A DNA stretch of 64,000 nucleotides from Panax quinquefolius (GCA_020205615.1 CM035160.1:146611991-146675990); one strand, 5' to 3'. Positions 11,097 to 23,589 are shown, counted from the stretch's first letter. Program-made: numbers and translations. The notes: generated from the sequence alone by a model not told the origin.

Positions 11097-14000
11097 TGTG
11101 AAGCCCCTAAAATAGGTATACATCACCCATCTTGGATCGCCAAATACAAGGTACTGAATACAAATACAAACTAATTATACAACAGTCGTGTAAAATACGA
11201 TAAAACATAAATTTAGAGTTTTAATAAGAATATTGTCATCTAGACAATATCCACACTCAAAGGAGTCCTCAATACATTTATTGTCACACTATTTAATGTA
11301 ATAGTGAGGACTACTAATACTATCATCTGGACCGTCACTCCGCTTCCAGACTAGTCCCTACCACGCTCTCATTTCTGAAGAGAATATTGAAAGAAAGGGT
11401 GAGCTCAACTAGCCCAAAGAAGAAATATTATGACTAAGATAATGCGAATAAATTATTATTAGTCTTCAACAATGTTAAACCGATAAAATACAATAGACAT
11501 CAAGTTTAAGCTGCAGCGAAATCAAGAATCCATTAGAAGAGTTAAGTAGACGATATATCTACTATCTTCATGATTTAAAATATTTTCATCAATTTTTATC
11601 GCTGAGACTCAGTTTAATAAATAAACCACATCATCGAGTCATCCCTGCTTTACGGGCCAAGGATATTCATTAAATTATCAATGGTCATGACTATACCGAA
11701 TAATCCCTGGTTATAATCACACCAAGTCCATCTATGCACGTAAGCCAAAGATAACTTTTATCACAATATAAACATGAGAATGATGACAATGATATAAGCA
11801 TTAATCAAACGAAAATAAGGATAAATATTAAAGACTTTAAATTTATCCAAATATCATCAATAACTTAATAAACTCATAATATAAAATTATTAATATTATA
11901 ATATTATTTTAATCACTTCTTAAACTTATAAACAATTTATTTCAATTGTTTATACTTTGCCAAATAATGCATTTAATCATTCAAAAATGCCATACTCATA
12001 AGATTTCATCACCAATGGTCAAATCCTTATCAAAAATCTGCATATACCTATATATAGGATTCCCAAGCCATAAAATCCTATTTACTAATTTTTCAACTTC
12101 ACATAACATATTTAACTCGTATGTTAAGTAATTAAACCATTTTATGAAAAATTACCAAATCAACTTGTTATTTTTCTATCCTTTGCCCAAACATATATAC
12201 ATATATTTCATACACAACAAGTATTTTTTTTATAATTTTTCAACTCTCTTAAGTATTTTTCAAAAATCAATTTCTAATTAATTCCTTAAGAAATTAGCTA
12301 CCTCAAGTTTAACTCCAGAAATTCCCAAATCTTGGCAGGATCTTACACATGTTAACGTGAGCTTCTAGTTTAAATTTCATGGTCATCGGAGTTATAGAAC
12401 TTCGGTTATAGCATTTTTCGTCGAAAAAACCTAAATATTGAAATAGTCATAACTTGCTCATTTTAAGTCAGAATGAGCTCATTTTTGGACAGGAGGTACT
12501 TTATACCATATATTTTCATGTCCCAAAAGGTCAGAATTTTTCTCATAAACTAAGTGGCCGAAAATGCCCTTTTAAATTTCTGGACAATAGCCTTTTTGGT
12601 ACTTTGCAGTTTTTGACTCCTTTGCTAAAATCAGTCCACACGAAAATTTACAACACCTTTTTCAGTGATTCCACTTGGATAAGTTAGAAAACTCATAGAT
12701 CTAACTCTAAAACTTGACCACACTCAAAAATTTAAAATATAATAGGAGATATGGTCAATTGAATTTCATATTTCATTTTCACCAAAATTTGATTTTTAAC
12801 CCTTTGTGATTTCTAGGAAACTTTCATGTTTTCACATAATAACCAACATAACTCATCATGATAATGACATAATAATTCAATAAAACAAGTTCAAGAATAA
12901 ATTTTAAAAATTTATAAGTTAATTTATCCTGAACTCAATAATGTCCAAATTGTCAACATGATACTGCTTTGTGGAGAAAAATTCAAGAATGCTCAGAAGA
13001 ATATTTTCACGAAAAAATACTGGATGAAGTGCAAATATCCAGGATATTCCACTAATTTCAAGGTATATAGAAGCCAAAGCTTTAACCAACTGTGTATAAT
13101 AGAATATATGAAACTGTAAATGGATTTTCGCCACATTGTCAGAATCACGTAGCCGATCATTTCCATAATTTAATAAGAAATGAATACAAAGGATCATTCA
13201 CCATGCATGTGGTAATCCACACAGAAAGGTTAATCCCAACGAAATAATAAAGAATGAAATAACGAAAGGATTCACCATGCATGCGATAAATCGCACGAAA
13301 ATGTTATTCCCAAAGAATAATAAATAATGAAACCAGTCAAATGCGTAATCCGCATGACCGACAAGATATTCCAAATGTAATAATAAATAATGGAACCAAA
13401 TAAAGAACGCACGGCATATGATATTCCGAGAATAATAAAGAATGGAACCGAATCATGCGTAGAACGCATTGCATACGATATTAAACGAATAATAAAGAAT
13501 GGAATAATAGAAGAATTTCACCATGTTTACAAGATTGCTTGCATGTACATGTTATTCCAACATAATAATAAGGAATGGAATAACGAAGAATTTCACCATG
13601 TATACTGATTATGCGCATAAAAGATTATTCCAACATAATAATGAAGAATGGAATAATGAGAAAAATTTCACCATGTATGCGGTGCTTGATAAACAAAGTT
13701 ATTCCAACATAATAATGAAGAATGGAATAACAACTCTTATGAGTATTGAAAGAAAATAATTCTCTTCATGAATACGAAAGAATAATACTCCTTACCTTAG
13801 AAAGAAGAGTATTCCGACTGGTAGGACGAGGATATACTCGAAGAAAACTTGCACTACGCTCAAAGCTTTCTTAAACTCTAAAGAAATACGCTCAAGATTA
13901 TAGAAGAAGAATTCTCTGAACTTCTGGTGTGATTTCAATTCTAACTAAGCATCCTATTTATAGGAAAATAGAAAGGATACTATCTGATAAAATATAATAT

Positions 14001-15003
14001 ATATATATTTATATATTTTATTTAAAATCTAATAAAACAAATAACTTTATAAAAATATTTTGTTTTATATAAAAAGATTTATTATGCAAAATACTATGCA
14101 GGCACTATGCAACACTATGCATAATAAAATATAATATATCCTATTTATAATCTAATAAAATAAATAACTTTATAAAAGTATTCTATTTTATATAAAAAGA
14201 TTTTACTATCTGAAACACTATGCATAATAGAATATAATATATACTATTTATAGTCTAATAAAACAAATAACTTTATAAAAGTATTACATTTTTTTATAAA
14301 AAAGCTTTTACTGTTTTATTACATTAATAATACTAATAAAACAAAACTCATCATCATTATTATAATTCACACTATTAATCTCCACTGTGTCGCTCCTGTG
14401 GAAGAGGGCTTTCCAATAAGGATTTTTCCCTATTGGCGTGCAATTAGGTGACCAAACCTCTCCTTGGCAGAACTTCTAGACATCGTTAATATTGCAAATA
14501 ATAATATTAATAACTTTGTTATCTCAATTATTGATTTAATAATATACAAAATATTGACAATAATTGAATCAAATAACGTGAGATACTATGCAACAATTAC
14601 TATAGCAATAATTGAACAAAACTGAGTGACTTCTTACGTAAGCATCAATAATCAATACCGTGTGCTACTATGCAATCACGCGTATTATTGTATTTTTACT
14701 ATCGGGTAGTTCAACAGTATTAACGGTAAAACTTTCGTCGTTATTTTTATAAAAATATTTTTGTCATTTTCTCAATCCGACAATAATTCCGTTGTGGTAT
14801 CCACCAATGATTGTACCGTCGTACGGATATTCCCCGACAAAAAGTATATTCCCCGACCAATCGAATATAATACAACAACTTGCATACTTTGTAAAATTTA
14901 TAAATATTACCCACAACTATAACATTATATCAAATCCACACCATAATATTAAAAAAAAATATTTCGAGAAATTTAAATTATTCTTAAAATTTGGGGTCTC
15001 ACA
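11097..15003 (-). mobile_element. Solo LTR, 3.9 kb, with TATTA target duplication
   Basis: The minus-strand LTR begins TGTGAGACCCC at 15003 and ends GGGGCTTCACA at 11097, flanked by TATTA at 11092-11096 and 15004-15008. No primer site, polypurine tract or gag-pol lies inside, so it is a solo LTR left by LTR-LTR recombination. From its 5' end it contains: U3; a TATA-type CTATAAATAG near 13950; a hairpin array (13190-13740); a ~1.05-kb block (11810-12870) shared with six other places here; the CACTACGGGC-type stem-loops (11630-11760); and GGCTAGTTGAGCTCACCC. Confidence 0.9.
13190..13740 (-). repeat. Hairpin array in solo LTR
   Basis: About seven or eight units of roughly 70-75 bp, each with a TTATTCC...GGAATAA inverted pair around an AT-rich loop and a spacer with ACCATG. 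Spacers differ between units. Confidence 0.75.
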
Positions 15004-15114
15004 TATTATACTTTTTATAAAGTTTGAGGGGTGAAGTAAAATTTTCATAGGCTTAACCAAAATCTCAATGTAGCCCACCCCCCGACCCTATACTCCTGTC
15101 CCAGGTGGTCTATT

Positions 15115-15906
15115 CATTACTAGAAAAATAAGAATACGTGACGGAACTTTGTGATAATTTTTATAAACAATCACAAAAGATAATAATTTGTGATGGACTT
15201 TTTAAACAATCACAAAATAATAGTTTATATGATGGCTTTTAGTGATGACTAATTTTGTCATCAATGTATTATAATTGTGATGGCCGCCATGTCAATCACC
15301 AAATTTTTCAATCAAAATAAATTTTCTTTTTGTGACGACGCACTAAGTCATCACTTATAGATATACCCTTTTCGTAATTGCATTTAAGCTATTACTAATA
15401 TTTTAATGTAATAAATAATCAAAACAATATTTTATGATGGCTATGCCAATTTTTTTGACAACTTTTATTTGCAATTACAAAAGAAGGTATTTTGTGATGG
15501 AATTTTCAAGTCATCACAAAAAAAATAAAATATATGATGGCTCTCAGTGATAACTAATTTTGTCATAATTATAGAGTATTTGTGACTGCCATTACAATCA
15601 CCAAATCTTATGTGGAAGTAATCTTATTTAATAAGTCAACTCACATATATTTCCTTTAATATTTTGTTTTAAAATTATAATCATGATTTGGGATTTGGTG
15701 TAGTAGTAATACTCGCTATTTAGTTTGCAAATGAGGGGATAGTTCAAATCTTACAAGTATCATTTCATACAATTAATATAGTGAAATAAATTGCCCATAA
15801 ATAGAAATTACCTTTGATCCCTAAAGTCACGTAAACTTTTTATGATGGTTTTTCTAGTTTTTGTGATGGATTTTGACCATCACAAATGACCATTTTTTTA
15901 GTAGTA
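15115..15906. mobile_element. CACTA-like non-autonomous DNA transposon
   Basis: The left end reads CATTACTAGAAAAA. The right end on the other strand reads TACTACTAAAAAAA. Each is one base off the plant CACTA start CACTACTA. Subterminal TTTGTGATGG-type words recur many times in both orientations (for example 15150-15290, 15430-15560, 15840-15885), typical of the subterminal transposase-binding arrays of this superfamily. Flanks ATT and GTT are an imperfect 3-bp target duplication. No transposase is encoded. Confidence 0.65.
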
Positions 15907-16857
15907 GTTGGACATTGACAAATCAATAAATTATTAGAAGCTCTTAACAGAACTGGTACTGGTGTATGTATAAAAAAACAAAAACATGAGCAACTCAGTT
16001 GTTTATGTGAAGCCATTTTCACATTCTGTGTCTAAGTTTCTGGTTCACACAACTCAAACTCATTCCATGCTTGTGGAAAAATTGATATCGAAATAAGAAA
16101 AGTTTTGACAAATACATTGCAATACTGATACTACTTGTACATTAATATTAATGCCTAACTAAATGGATAGAAATATAAATTGTAAATTTATCAACTATAT
16201 GTTTGTATTGTATACTGTGATAGAGAAATCAATAAAATATACAATTTAAATACCATTTAAAATTTAAATTTAAAAACCCATAACACACTTATTAATATTT
16301 AAATTAGAAAAAGCCTCATTAATAAACCTTTGCTCCATGTAATACTCCCTTAATTATGTAGAAATATGAATTTAATTACGAATGTGCAAAAATTCTTTGT
16401 AGTATCAGGACGTCAATAGCACATACTATTATTCGGATATCCAAATAACCGAATTAGATATTAAAAAAAGAAGTATTCGACTTTATGTACATATGTATTG
16501 TTAATTCAACCAACTCTATGTACATCCCCTACATAATTACTTATTCATCTCATCTTCCAAAAGTCTAGATGTAAGTTGTAATCAGAACAAAAAGAAAATT
16601 ATAACATCTGCAAAGATTACCTCTGTCCATTCTGGTTCACTCAACTCAAACTCATTCCATTCTTGTGGCATAACTGATATGGCAATAAGGAAAGTTTTGA
16701 CAAATATATTGTAATACTGAAGTTACATGCACATTAATGCCTAACTCAATTCCAATTCTTGGAATTGGATTTGAGTGCCTAATTTTAGCTAAATTTTAAT
16801 TTCATGAAACTGAAAATGTATGGGATTGCCAAATATAGAATTATAAGAGATTCTAAA
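15907..16857. other. Intergenic with a ~130-bp direct duplication
   Basis: No gene is recognised. The segment 16018-16160 recurs in the same orientation at 16628-16746. Both carry AACTCAAACTCATTCCAT, AAAGTTTTGACAAAT and TAATGCCTAACT in the same order. The pair brackets about 470 bp of AT-rich DNA just 3' of the lectin receptor kinase. Confidence 0.6.
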
Positions 16858-18888
16858 TCATCTCCCACCAGATAGAAGGGATTCTGCCACAGAGGATTCG
16901 TGAGAAAATGTCTTTTCCATAGAAGATGAATAAGACATTCCAAAATCATCAAATCCTTGGTGATGTGCAAATGATATGCCAACAGAAGAAATGCCATGTG
17001 GTGATAATTCTGGCAGACGTGCATACCCTTCCAAATACTGCACTACTTGCTGCATGCTCGGCCTAGCCTGAGGCTCTGAATTAGAGCACAATAAGCCAAG
17101 CTTCAACACTAGCTCCACTTCCTCTACGACATAATCAACACCCAGCTTACGATCAACTGCTTGAACAATTTCACCTTTATTCCAACAAGAAAACACCCAA
17201 TCGACTAAAATTATATTTTCATGACCCGCATTTACCTCTATCGGCCTTCTGCCACAAGCAACCTCAAGCAAAAAGGCACCAAAAGAATATACGTCGGTGT
17301 TAGTCGTGGCTTTTCCAGTTCTAGTATGTTCAGGGGCTAAATACCCAATAGTTCCAACAACATGAGTAGTTTGAGGGTCAGTTCCATGATCATATAATCT
17401 TGCTAGCCCAAAGTCGCCTAATCTTCCATTTAATTCACCATCTAATAAAACATTACTTGCCTTCACATCTCTATGAATCACCACTTGTTCCCACTCTTGA
17501 TGTAGATAATTAAGCCCTGCTGCTACACCTTTGATGACTCGAAATCTCTGGCTCCAATTAAGGGTGGACCTTGACTGGCCATGAAGGACCTTGTCCAAAC
17601 TTCCATTAGGCATATAGTCATAAACCAAAAGCAATTCATCTTTTCGCCGACAATACCCCAAGAGTGGTACTATATTCCGATGTCTAAGTCTGCCAATACT
17701 TACAATTTCTGCGATAAATTCTCTCATTCCTTGTCTTGATTCATGGGATACCCTTTTTACCGCAACCTCAATTTTGGAGGAGGGTAACACACCTCTATAG
17801 ACCCTGCCAAAACCTCCGGACCCCAATAACTCTTTGTCTTTAAACCCTTTAGTGGCAACATACAAATCTTTGTACTTGAATCTGTGAGGTCCGTATTCAA
17901 GTTCCCAATCTTCAAGAATTTCTGCAAATGTCCTCTTCCTCCTGATGTAATAAATCATGGCCGAGACTATGATTGACATCAGAAATATCAAAATCAAAGG
18001 CAACCCAATAGTTAAAAATTTTGATTCCTCCTTGGGTCCAAGTGGAGGAAGCTTAGGAAGTTTAGACAGATCGAGCGGTCTAGCCATGCCATTCACCATA
18101 AAGCTCCATCCAAGAACATAGTGGGATGTAGGAACCGAACCAGTGGAAGAAGAAAAACCCACATACATTTCATCCTTTATAATTGGAGAAAGATCATAAT
18201 GCAAAGATAAGAGTGGCTTCTTTGGTTTACCTACATTTATTGGAGCTAATATGACATTAATTTGCTTGTCTAGGCAATCATATTCCACCCAAACTTGCAT
18301 TGATTGTCCACTAGCAAGTGTCAAATTCTGAAACTCAGAATTAATATCTTGATAATAACCTGCAGGCTCTGACATTACAGACACCAACCCATTAACATCA
18401 ATAGCAACGTGGTTACCATCGGTTTCATTAAATTCATTGTTTTGAACAGTATCCAGCTCCACAGCAAAAACATGGTTGATGGCATTTCCATTGTTATTTT
18501 CATTAAAAATACCAAGATAATAGTTAGAGAGTGCTTTGGGAAAGCCTCTTGTAGGTGCAATCACGAATGCCATTCCATGACCGCTTATAGGCCGATACTC
18601 GGAGATTATGGCGAAGACGAAAGTGGTGGAGAAAGAGGAAACTGATGAATTACTAGTAGTTGATCCATTTTTGTTGAAATGGATTTTTTTGGAGTAAAAG
18701 GCATGGCCTTGTTGTTGTGTGGTGGTATTGGTTAGCTTCAAGAGACCGTTTGGTGTGAATTTGGCTACCCCGTCGAGGCTCATCAGGTTTTTGGATGGGA
18801 AGCCATTGAAGGTAAAATTAGAAGAGGCTAATAATGTAGGAGTGTATAGAAGAAGATACAGCACCAGTATGACAAGTTTGATTAACAT
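16858..18888 (-). CDS. L-type lectin receptor-like kinase 1 (LecRK)
   Basis: An intronless 676-residue receptor kinase. Residues 1-22 are a signal peptide. About 24-268 form a legume-lectin (LegB) domain with the metal-site stretch FAVELDTVQN (141-150). About 292-315 span the membrane. About 350-622 form a Ser/Thr kinase with GSGGFG (356-361), ATP lysine K378, E394, HRD (472-474), DFG (492-494) and APE (518-520), so it should be active. Length and order are as usual for the family, which sits in the plasma membrane and senses extracellular signals, often in defence. A 41-codon in-frame extension reaches upstream, but I chose the ATG at 18888 because it starts the signal peptide and aligns with the paralogue at 31954. 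In the lectin pocket SGHGMAFVI has His where sugar-binding legume lectins have Asp, common in these receptors. The nearest paralogue is the gene at 29915-31954. Confidence 0.95.
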   Translation of the reverse strand: MLIKLVILVLYLLLYTPTLLASSNFTFNGFPSKNLMSLDGVAKFTPNGLLKLTNTTTQQQGHAFYSKKIHFNKNGSTTSNSSVSSFSTTFVFAIISEYRPISGHGMAFVIAPTRGFPKALSNYYLGIFNENNNGNAINHVFAVELDTVQNNEFNETDGNHVAIDVNGLVSVMSEPAGYYQDINSEFQNLTLASGQSMQVWVEYDCLDKQINVILAPINVGKPKKPLLSLHYDLSPIIKDEMYVGFSSSTGSVPTSHYVLGWSFMVNGMARPLDLSKLPKLPPLGPKEESKFLTIGLPLILIFLMSIIVSAMIYYIRRKRTFAEILEDWELEYGPHRFKYKDLYVATKGFKDKELLGSGGFGRVYRGVLPSSKIEVAVKRVSHESRQGMREFIAEIVSIGRLRHRNIVPLLGYCRRKDELLLVYDYMPNGSLDKVLHGQSRSTLNWSQRFRVIKGVAAGLNYLHQEWEQVVIHRDVKASNVLLDGELNGRLGDFGLARLYDHGTDPQTTHVVGTIGYLAPEHTRTGKATTNTDVYSFGAFLLEVACGRRPIEVNAGHENIILVDWVFSCWNKGEIVQAVDRKLGVDYVVEEVELVLKLGLLCSNSEPQARPSMQQVVQYLEGYARLPELSPHGISSVGISFAHHQGFDDFGMSYSSSMEKTFSHESSVAESLLSGGR

Positions 18889-19270
18889 GGCTAACTCTTG
18901 TTCTTGAATTGTTTTGTAACATGTTCTTTTAATACTGGCTATAGTGTGGGATGCAATGGATCCTGGCCGTTGAAAAGTAATCGCATGACAATTTTGAATC
19001 ACTTGCGTCAATGGCTCGGGGAGACATAATTTGTGGTGAAAGTTCGTTAGGGTCCCATTATTCTGACTTCATTAGTTGATTCTTCAATTGGGATCTATAT
19101 AGCTGTAAATTGAGTTTGAAATATCCGATATTTGCTTCAAAAATTTATATCCGGATAATATTATTTGTATCCGCATCCCATCTAATATTATCAGTATTTG
19201 TATCCGTACAAAATTGATGATAAAAAAATTACTTCAAACTCATCCATATGCATATCCAAAGTATCTATAT
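18889..19270 (-). promoter_or_regulatory. Upstream region of LecRK 1, cut by a Mutator-like element
   Basis: About 380 bp separates the start codon from the Mutator-like element at 19271. Words near 18893-18945 (TTGTTCTT, GTAACATGT) recur at the same distance upstream of the second kinase at 31954, so the proximal promoters share ancestry. A TATAAA on the minus strand at 19144-19149 is a weak core promoter candidate. The upstream flank is now transposon DNA. Confidence 0.4.
19261..19270. repeat. Target site duplication, left (GTATCTATAT)
   Basis: This 10-bp word is repeated perfectly at 29710-29719 directly outside the other end of the inverted-repeat element, the length expected for Mutator-like insertion (9-11 bp). 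Confidence 0.85.
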
Positions 19271-19450
19271 GGGTTAAATACATATTTCCTCACTCTACTG
19301 AATCTCGGTTTACAAATACATTATTGAACTGATTTTTTTTACGATCAACTCATTGAACTATACGTTATTTACAAAAAGTGATTTTATCGTCTATGTCTGT
19401 TAACTATTTAACAGAAAAATGATGTGGCAATACTAGGAAATCTATGTGTC
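19271..19450 (+). repeat. Terminal inverted repeat, left
   Basis: Imperfect partner of 29520-29709 in inverse orientation. The first ~100 bases match best. Confidence 0.8.
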
Positions 19451-19685
19451 ACATGACAAGGAGAGAGAAGATAAATTGGATAATAATTAAATTAAATTAT
19501 ACTCAATTCTATAACAAATAGTTAATCAAAATATAAATCAAATTAATATACATAACACATAATTAAATTAAATTAAATAAATAATTAATAATAAAATAAA
19601 TTAATGGATTCATATTTTTTTAATTTTTAAATATTTTAATTTCACTTTAAAAATATAAAATTATCTAATATTTTGAAATGGAGGG

Positions 19686-19686
<1 letters not shown>

Positions 19687-19722
<36 letters not shown>
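19687..19722. repeat. (TTA)n microsatellite
   Basis: About twelve TTA units inside the Mutator-like element, next to the L9 fragment. Confidence 0.9.
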
Positions 19723-19725
<3 letters not shown>

Positions 19726-19770
19726 TTTTCAAATAAAAGAAAGAAAAAAAATATAAAAACATCATCTTCC

Positions 19771-20030
19771 TCAGAGAGGTTTAAGGAAGTTACGGATCTC
19801 AATGGAAGCGCTGGTGTTACCGATGCTAGCATTGATTGGAAAGTTAAGCGTGAAGCGAATCTCATCTTGTATCGGTAACCCTTGGTGACGCCTTGGTGAT
19901 CGATTCTCGGCGTATTTAGAGCAAGTCTGATTCTGACGGTGGTCTTCATGAGAACCCAACCAAAGGTCAACTCACGACTTCTTACGTGGGTGGCTTCATC
20001 GGTGATGAGCTTAAAATCGAGATTCAGATG
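19771..20030 (-). pseudogene. RPL9: Captured fragment of 60S ribosomal protein L9 (uL6)
   Basis: The minus-strand reading HLNLDFKLITDEATHVR, then GVTKGYRYKMRF, then after a frameshift FPINASIGN and SIEIRNFL, follows the order of eukaryotic L9 (a large-subunit protein near the sarcin-ricin region). It covers roughly the middle of the ~190-residue protein. The N-terminal start is missing and the frame stops after NFLKPL. It lies wholly within the inverted-repeat element, so it was probably acquired by that element. The frameshift and truncation make it non-coding for a working ribosomal protein. Confidence 0.88.
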
Positions 20031-20254
20031 CTAATGCCATCAACAAATTCAAAATAACTCAAACATCTACGCCACAAATCCAAATTCAAAATAATTCAAA
20101 ATCAAAATTTTAAAACTCATATGAAATTGTTTGACAAGTCTATGGAGCTTATAAGTGAGAGAGAACTGGAGTACTCGAAATTCAAATTTAAAATTTTAAT
20201 TCATATTTTAGGTTTCAGATTCACAAGATCTATATTCACAAATTTCTATATATA

Positions 20255-22672
20255 TGTGAGACCCCAGATTTTATCAATAAAGATTTAAATTTAGTCGAAA
20301 TAATTTTTAATATTATAGTGTGAATTTGAGATAATATTATAGTTGTGGGTAGTATTTATAAATTTTGCAAAGTATGAAAGTGGTTATATTATATTCGATT
20401 GGTGGGGAATATTCGATTTAGCGAGAGAATATTTGATACAATAACAATCATTGGTGGACCCCACAATGAAATTATTGTCGGATTGAAAAAAGCGACAAAA
20501 ATATTTTATTGAAATAACGGCGGAAGTTTTCTGGTAGTTCTTGTTGAACTACTTTCGGTAGTAAAAATACGATGTCACGTCGTGTGTTGCGTAGTAGCAC
20601 ACGATATTGATTATTGATCTTTATGTGAAAAGTCACTCCGGTTTGATTCCATTATTGTCGATTAATAATATGAATTATTATAGCGATAATGACGTTTTGT
20701 TTTATTCAGTATTATTAGCGTAATAAAACGAAACATCTTTTATATAAAATAGAATCTTTATTAAAGTTATTACATAAATAGAATATATTATATTTTATTA
20801 TGCGTAGTGTTGCGTAGTGTTTTGCGTAGTTTTTGCGTAGTATTGTTTTTTGCGTAGTAAAATATTTTTATATAAATAGAATATATTATATTTTATTTAA
20901 AAGAATTTTTTTAAATATGGATAGTCAGATTAAAAGTAAATCAATCTGGATAGTTCATGGATTAATTCTTATGCATTCCATTTTCCTATAAATAGAAGCT
21001 CATTCCTTCATTATTTTCTTTACGAATTCATTGAAACTACAGAGAGAAATTATAGAGAAAGCTATAGAGAAAAAATTTATAGAAAGAAGAAGAGTATTAC
21101 TGCTACTTCACTTCTTTCTATATTAGGTTCTTTTACGGTAAGGGTTGTTATTCTTTCTTCTTGAAGAGAACTTACATTATTCCATTCATTATTATTACAT
21201 TGGAATAACTTTTGTAAAAGTGGCATACCTATATACATAACTTTTGTATCACGGCATATACTATACTTGGTGAAATCCTTATGTTATTCCATTGCTTATT
21301 ATTACATTGGAATAACTTTTGTATCTGTGATTTACCTATACTTGGTGACATTCTTCTATTATTACATTGGAACATCACATGCATGTGTTTTACAGGACTG
21401 GTTAAAATTTTATTATTATTACATTGGAACATCACATGCATGTGTTTTACAGGACTGGTTAAAATCTTTATCATTCATTGGAATATCCTATCATGTGTTT
21501 TACAGGATCAGTTCCATCTTTATTATTACATTGGAACATCATCACCGATTGTGAATTTCACGACTTTAGTTCCGTTATTATTATTACATTGGAATAACTT
21601 TGTTGTACATCTGCAATCTGCATGCGTGGTGATTTCTTTTGTTATTCCATTCTTTATTATACCCAGTTGGTTAAAACTTTGACTTATACTCCATGAAATT
21701 AGTAGAATATCCTTGATATTTGCATTTCATCCAAAGATATCTTTTCATGGAAATATTCTTGATCATTCTTGAATTTTACTCTACTGAAACAATGTTATGT
21801 TGACAATTTGGGCGTTAATAATTCATGGATTAAATAATTCTTGAACTTGTTTTATTGAATTATTATGTCATTGTCATCATCCTCATGTTATATTATGTTA
21901 TCTTTGGCTTACGTGCATAGATGAACTTAGTATGATTATGACGAGGATCATTCGGTATAATCATGACTTGATATAAATGATGTGACAAAAGTCCTCGATT
22001 GGCTTTAAATGCACGATGATGGATAGTTTTTGGTATGATTATGACCGGGGGTGATTCGGTATAGTCATGACCATTGATAATTTGATGAAAATCCTTGGCC
22101 AGTGAATGCGAGGATAATTAGATGTGGTGGTTTATTTATTAAGCTGAGTCTCAGCGATAAAAAAATTGATGAAAACCTTTTAAAACCTAAAAGATAGTAG
22201 ACTTTATTCTCTACTTGACTCTTTTAATGGATTGCTTATTCATTGCAGATTAAACCGGTTTGTCTATTGTATTTTATCGGTTTAACACTTTGTTGAAGGC
22301 TAATGATAATTTATTACGCATTATCTTAGTCATAATATTTCTTCTTTGGGCTAGTTGAGCTCACCCTTTTTCCTTTATTCTTCTCTTGAAAAATGAGAAC
22401 ATAAATTTGGAGACAGTCGGGGAGCAGTAATGGTCCGAGAGGATAGCATTAGTAGTCCTCACTATTACGTGAAATAGTGTGATAATAGTTGTAATGAGGA
22501 CTCCTTTTGAGTTTGTATAATATCTAGTAGACAATATTTGTATTCAAACTCACAGCTTATATGTCATATTATACACGCAGTTATATTAGTAAGTTGTATT
22601 TGAATTTATGTACCATGTAAGTGGCGACCCAAGATGGGTGGCGTATACGATACCTAATTTTGGGGCGTCGCG
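20255..22672 (+). repeat. 5' LTR
   Basis: 2.4 kb. A CTATAAATAG-type TATA motif lies near 20989-20998. A hairpin array (21170-21650) and stem-loops (21890-22130) follow it in the transcribed part. It lacks the ~1.1-kb block found in the solo LTR. Its end reads CGTCGCG where CGTCACA is expected. Confidence 0.9.
21170..21660 (+). repeat. Hairpin array in 5' LTR
   Basis: Seven or so units with TTATTCCA...TTGGAATAA or variants. A plus-strand translation yields a repetitive YYYIGT/LLLHWN pattern, which comes from the repeat and is not a gene. Confidence 0.75.
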
Positions 22673-22674
22673 GT

Positions 22675-22686
22675 TGGTATCGAGCC
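22675..22686 (+). other. Primer binding site
   Basis: TGGTATCGAGCC follows the LTR end by two bases, the initiator Met tRNA type with one base missing relative to TGGTATCAGAGC. Confidence 0.8.
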
Positions 22687-23059
22687 ATAAGTGTGAAGAG
22701 CCCCGAGCCTCTCGTGGTGACTTCTGGCGATGGGGAATGCACTTGAGACTCTCTCCGTAGGGACGCCGTCTTTCGGGTGTGGTGTCGATATAGTACTAAT
22801 GTGAGGTCTTGACACAAGTTGGTGTCCAGTCACAATTAATCGAGCTAAGGGATATGATCCTGGCTAAGATGTGAGAAAAGTACTAGGAGGGAGAGCGAAT
22901 ACCTTCGCTAGTATGACCTACCTAAGTTTATTTGTTATTTAAATGGTCGGTCGAGTATAGGGATAATATTTGATATATTTGTTAACCCTTTTGCTACACA
23001 ATTCCTTCGGTAATAAGAGTGTAGCTAGGTTGAAGCGGGAGTAACATGATGGAATAGAA

Positions 23060-23500
23060 ACGGTGGTCATCATTTAGTAGTTATATTTGGTGAATCAACT
23101 AGGGTGAAAGCGAACCCAGCGTTGAAAGAGTGTTTTGCCACTATCATACAAGATGTCTAATGACATACAACCTCGTGTCATCATAAGATGAGGTTGCTCA
23201 TCCATCCACTTCTTTGAGTATATTTATGAGCACTACTTATATGATCTTGGTGTTTGTTTGAAGTATAATTCTCAATTTGAGACGAGTGGAGATAGTGATA
23301 AATCGAAGAAAGACTCACCATTGGGAAGAATATGATAGTAAGCTTCTCATTTTTCTTTGGGGTCTATTGGGTAAACCAAGGATAATTACGTGGCCATATG
23401 ATATCTATCAAGCATGGCCTCCCATGTACGAAGGTTTCCTTGAGCACTTCCCAAAGATTCTAATTTCTAAAACAATTTTTGACTATACATTTATATAAGG
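23060..23500 (+). pseudogene. Degraded copy of the 122-codon LTR ORF
   Basis: Starting at GATGTCTAATGACATACAACC (23150 region) the sequence follows the frame seen intact at 35059-35427 and 52617-52985, ending SKTIFDYTFI. It has an early stop (AGATGA after RVII) and indels. In this element it lies in the internal region instead of the LTR, so this segment has moved within the family. Confidence 0.7.
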
Positions 23501-23589
23501 TGTCATTGTGACGTGTTATCCAAAGTTAGGATGAAAGTCACAGTTGGTATCAATGTAACGTCTTATCCAAGTCTTGGATAAGAGTAGTA

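Noticed and set aside
18375..18907. Antisense frames over the LecRK lectin region (also at 31425-31760)
   Set aside because: They lie opposite a well-supported coding region and show no independent signature.
18889..19011. 41-codon N-terminal extension of LecRK 1
   Set aside because: The paralogue lacks it, it would bury the signal peptide, and it overlaps the conserved promoter words.
19678..19878. 66-codon frame starting with poly-leucine
   Set aside because: It is the (TTA)n microsatellite running antisense into the L9 fragment.
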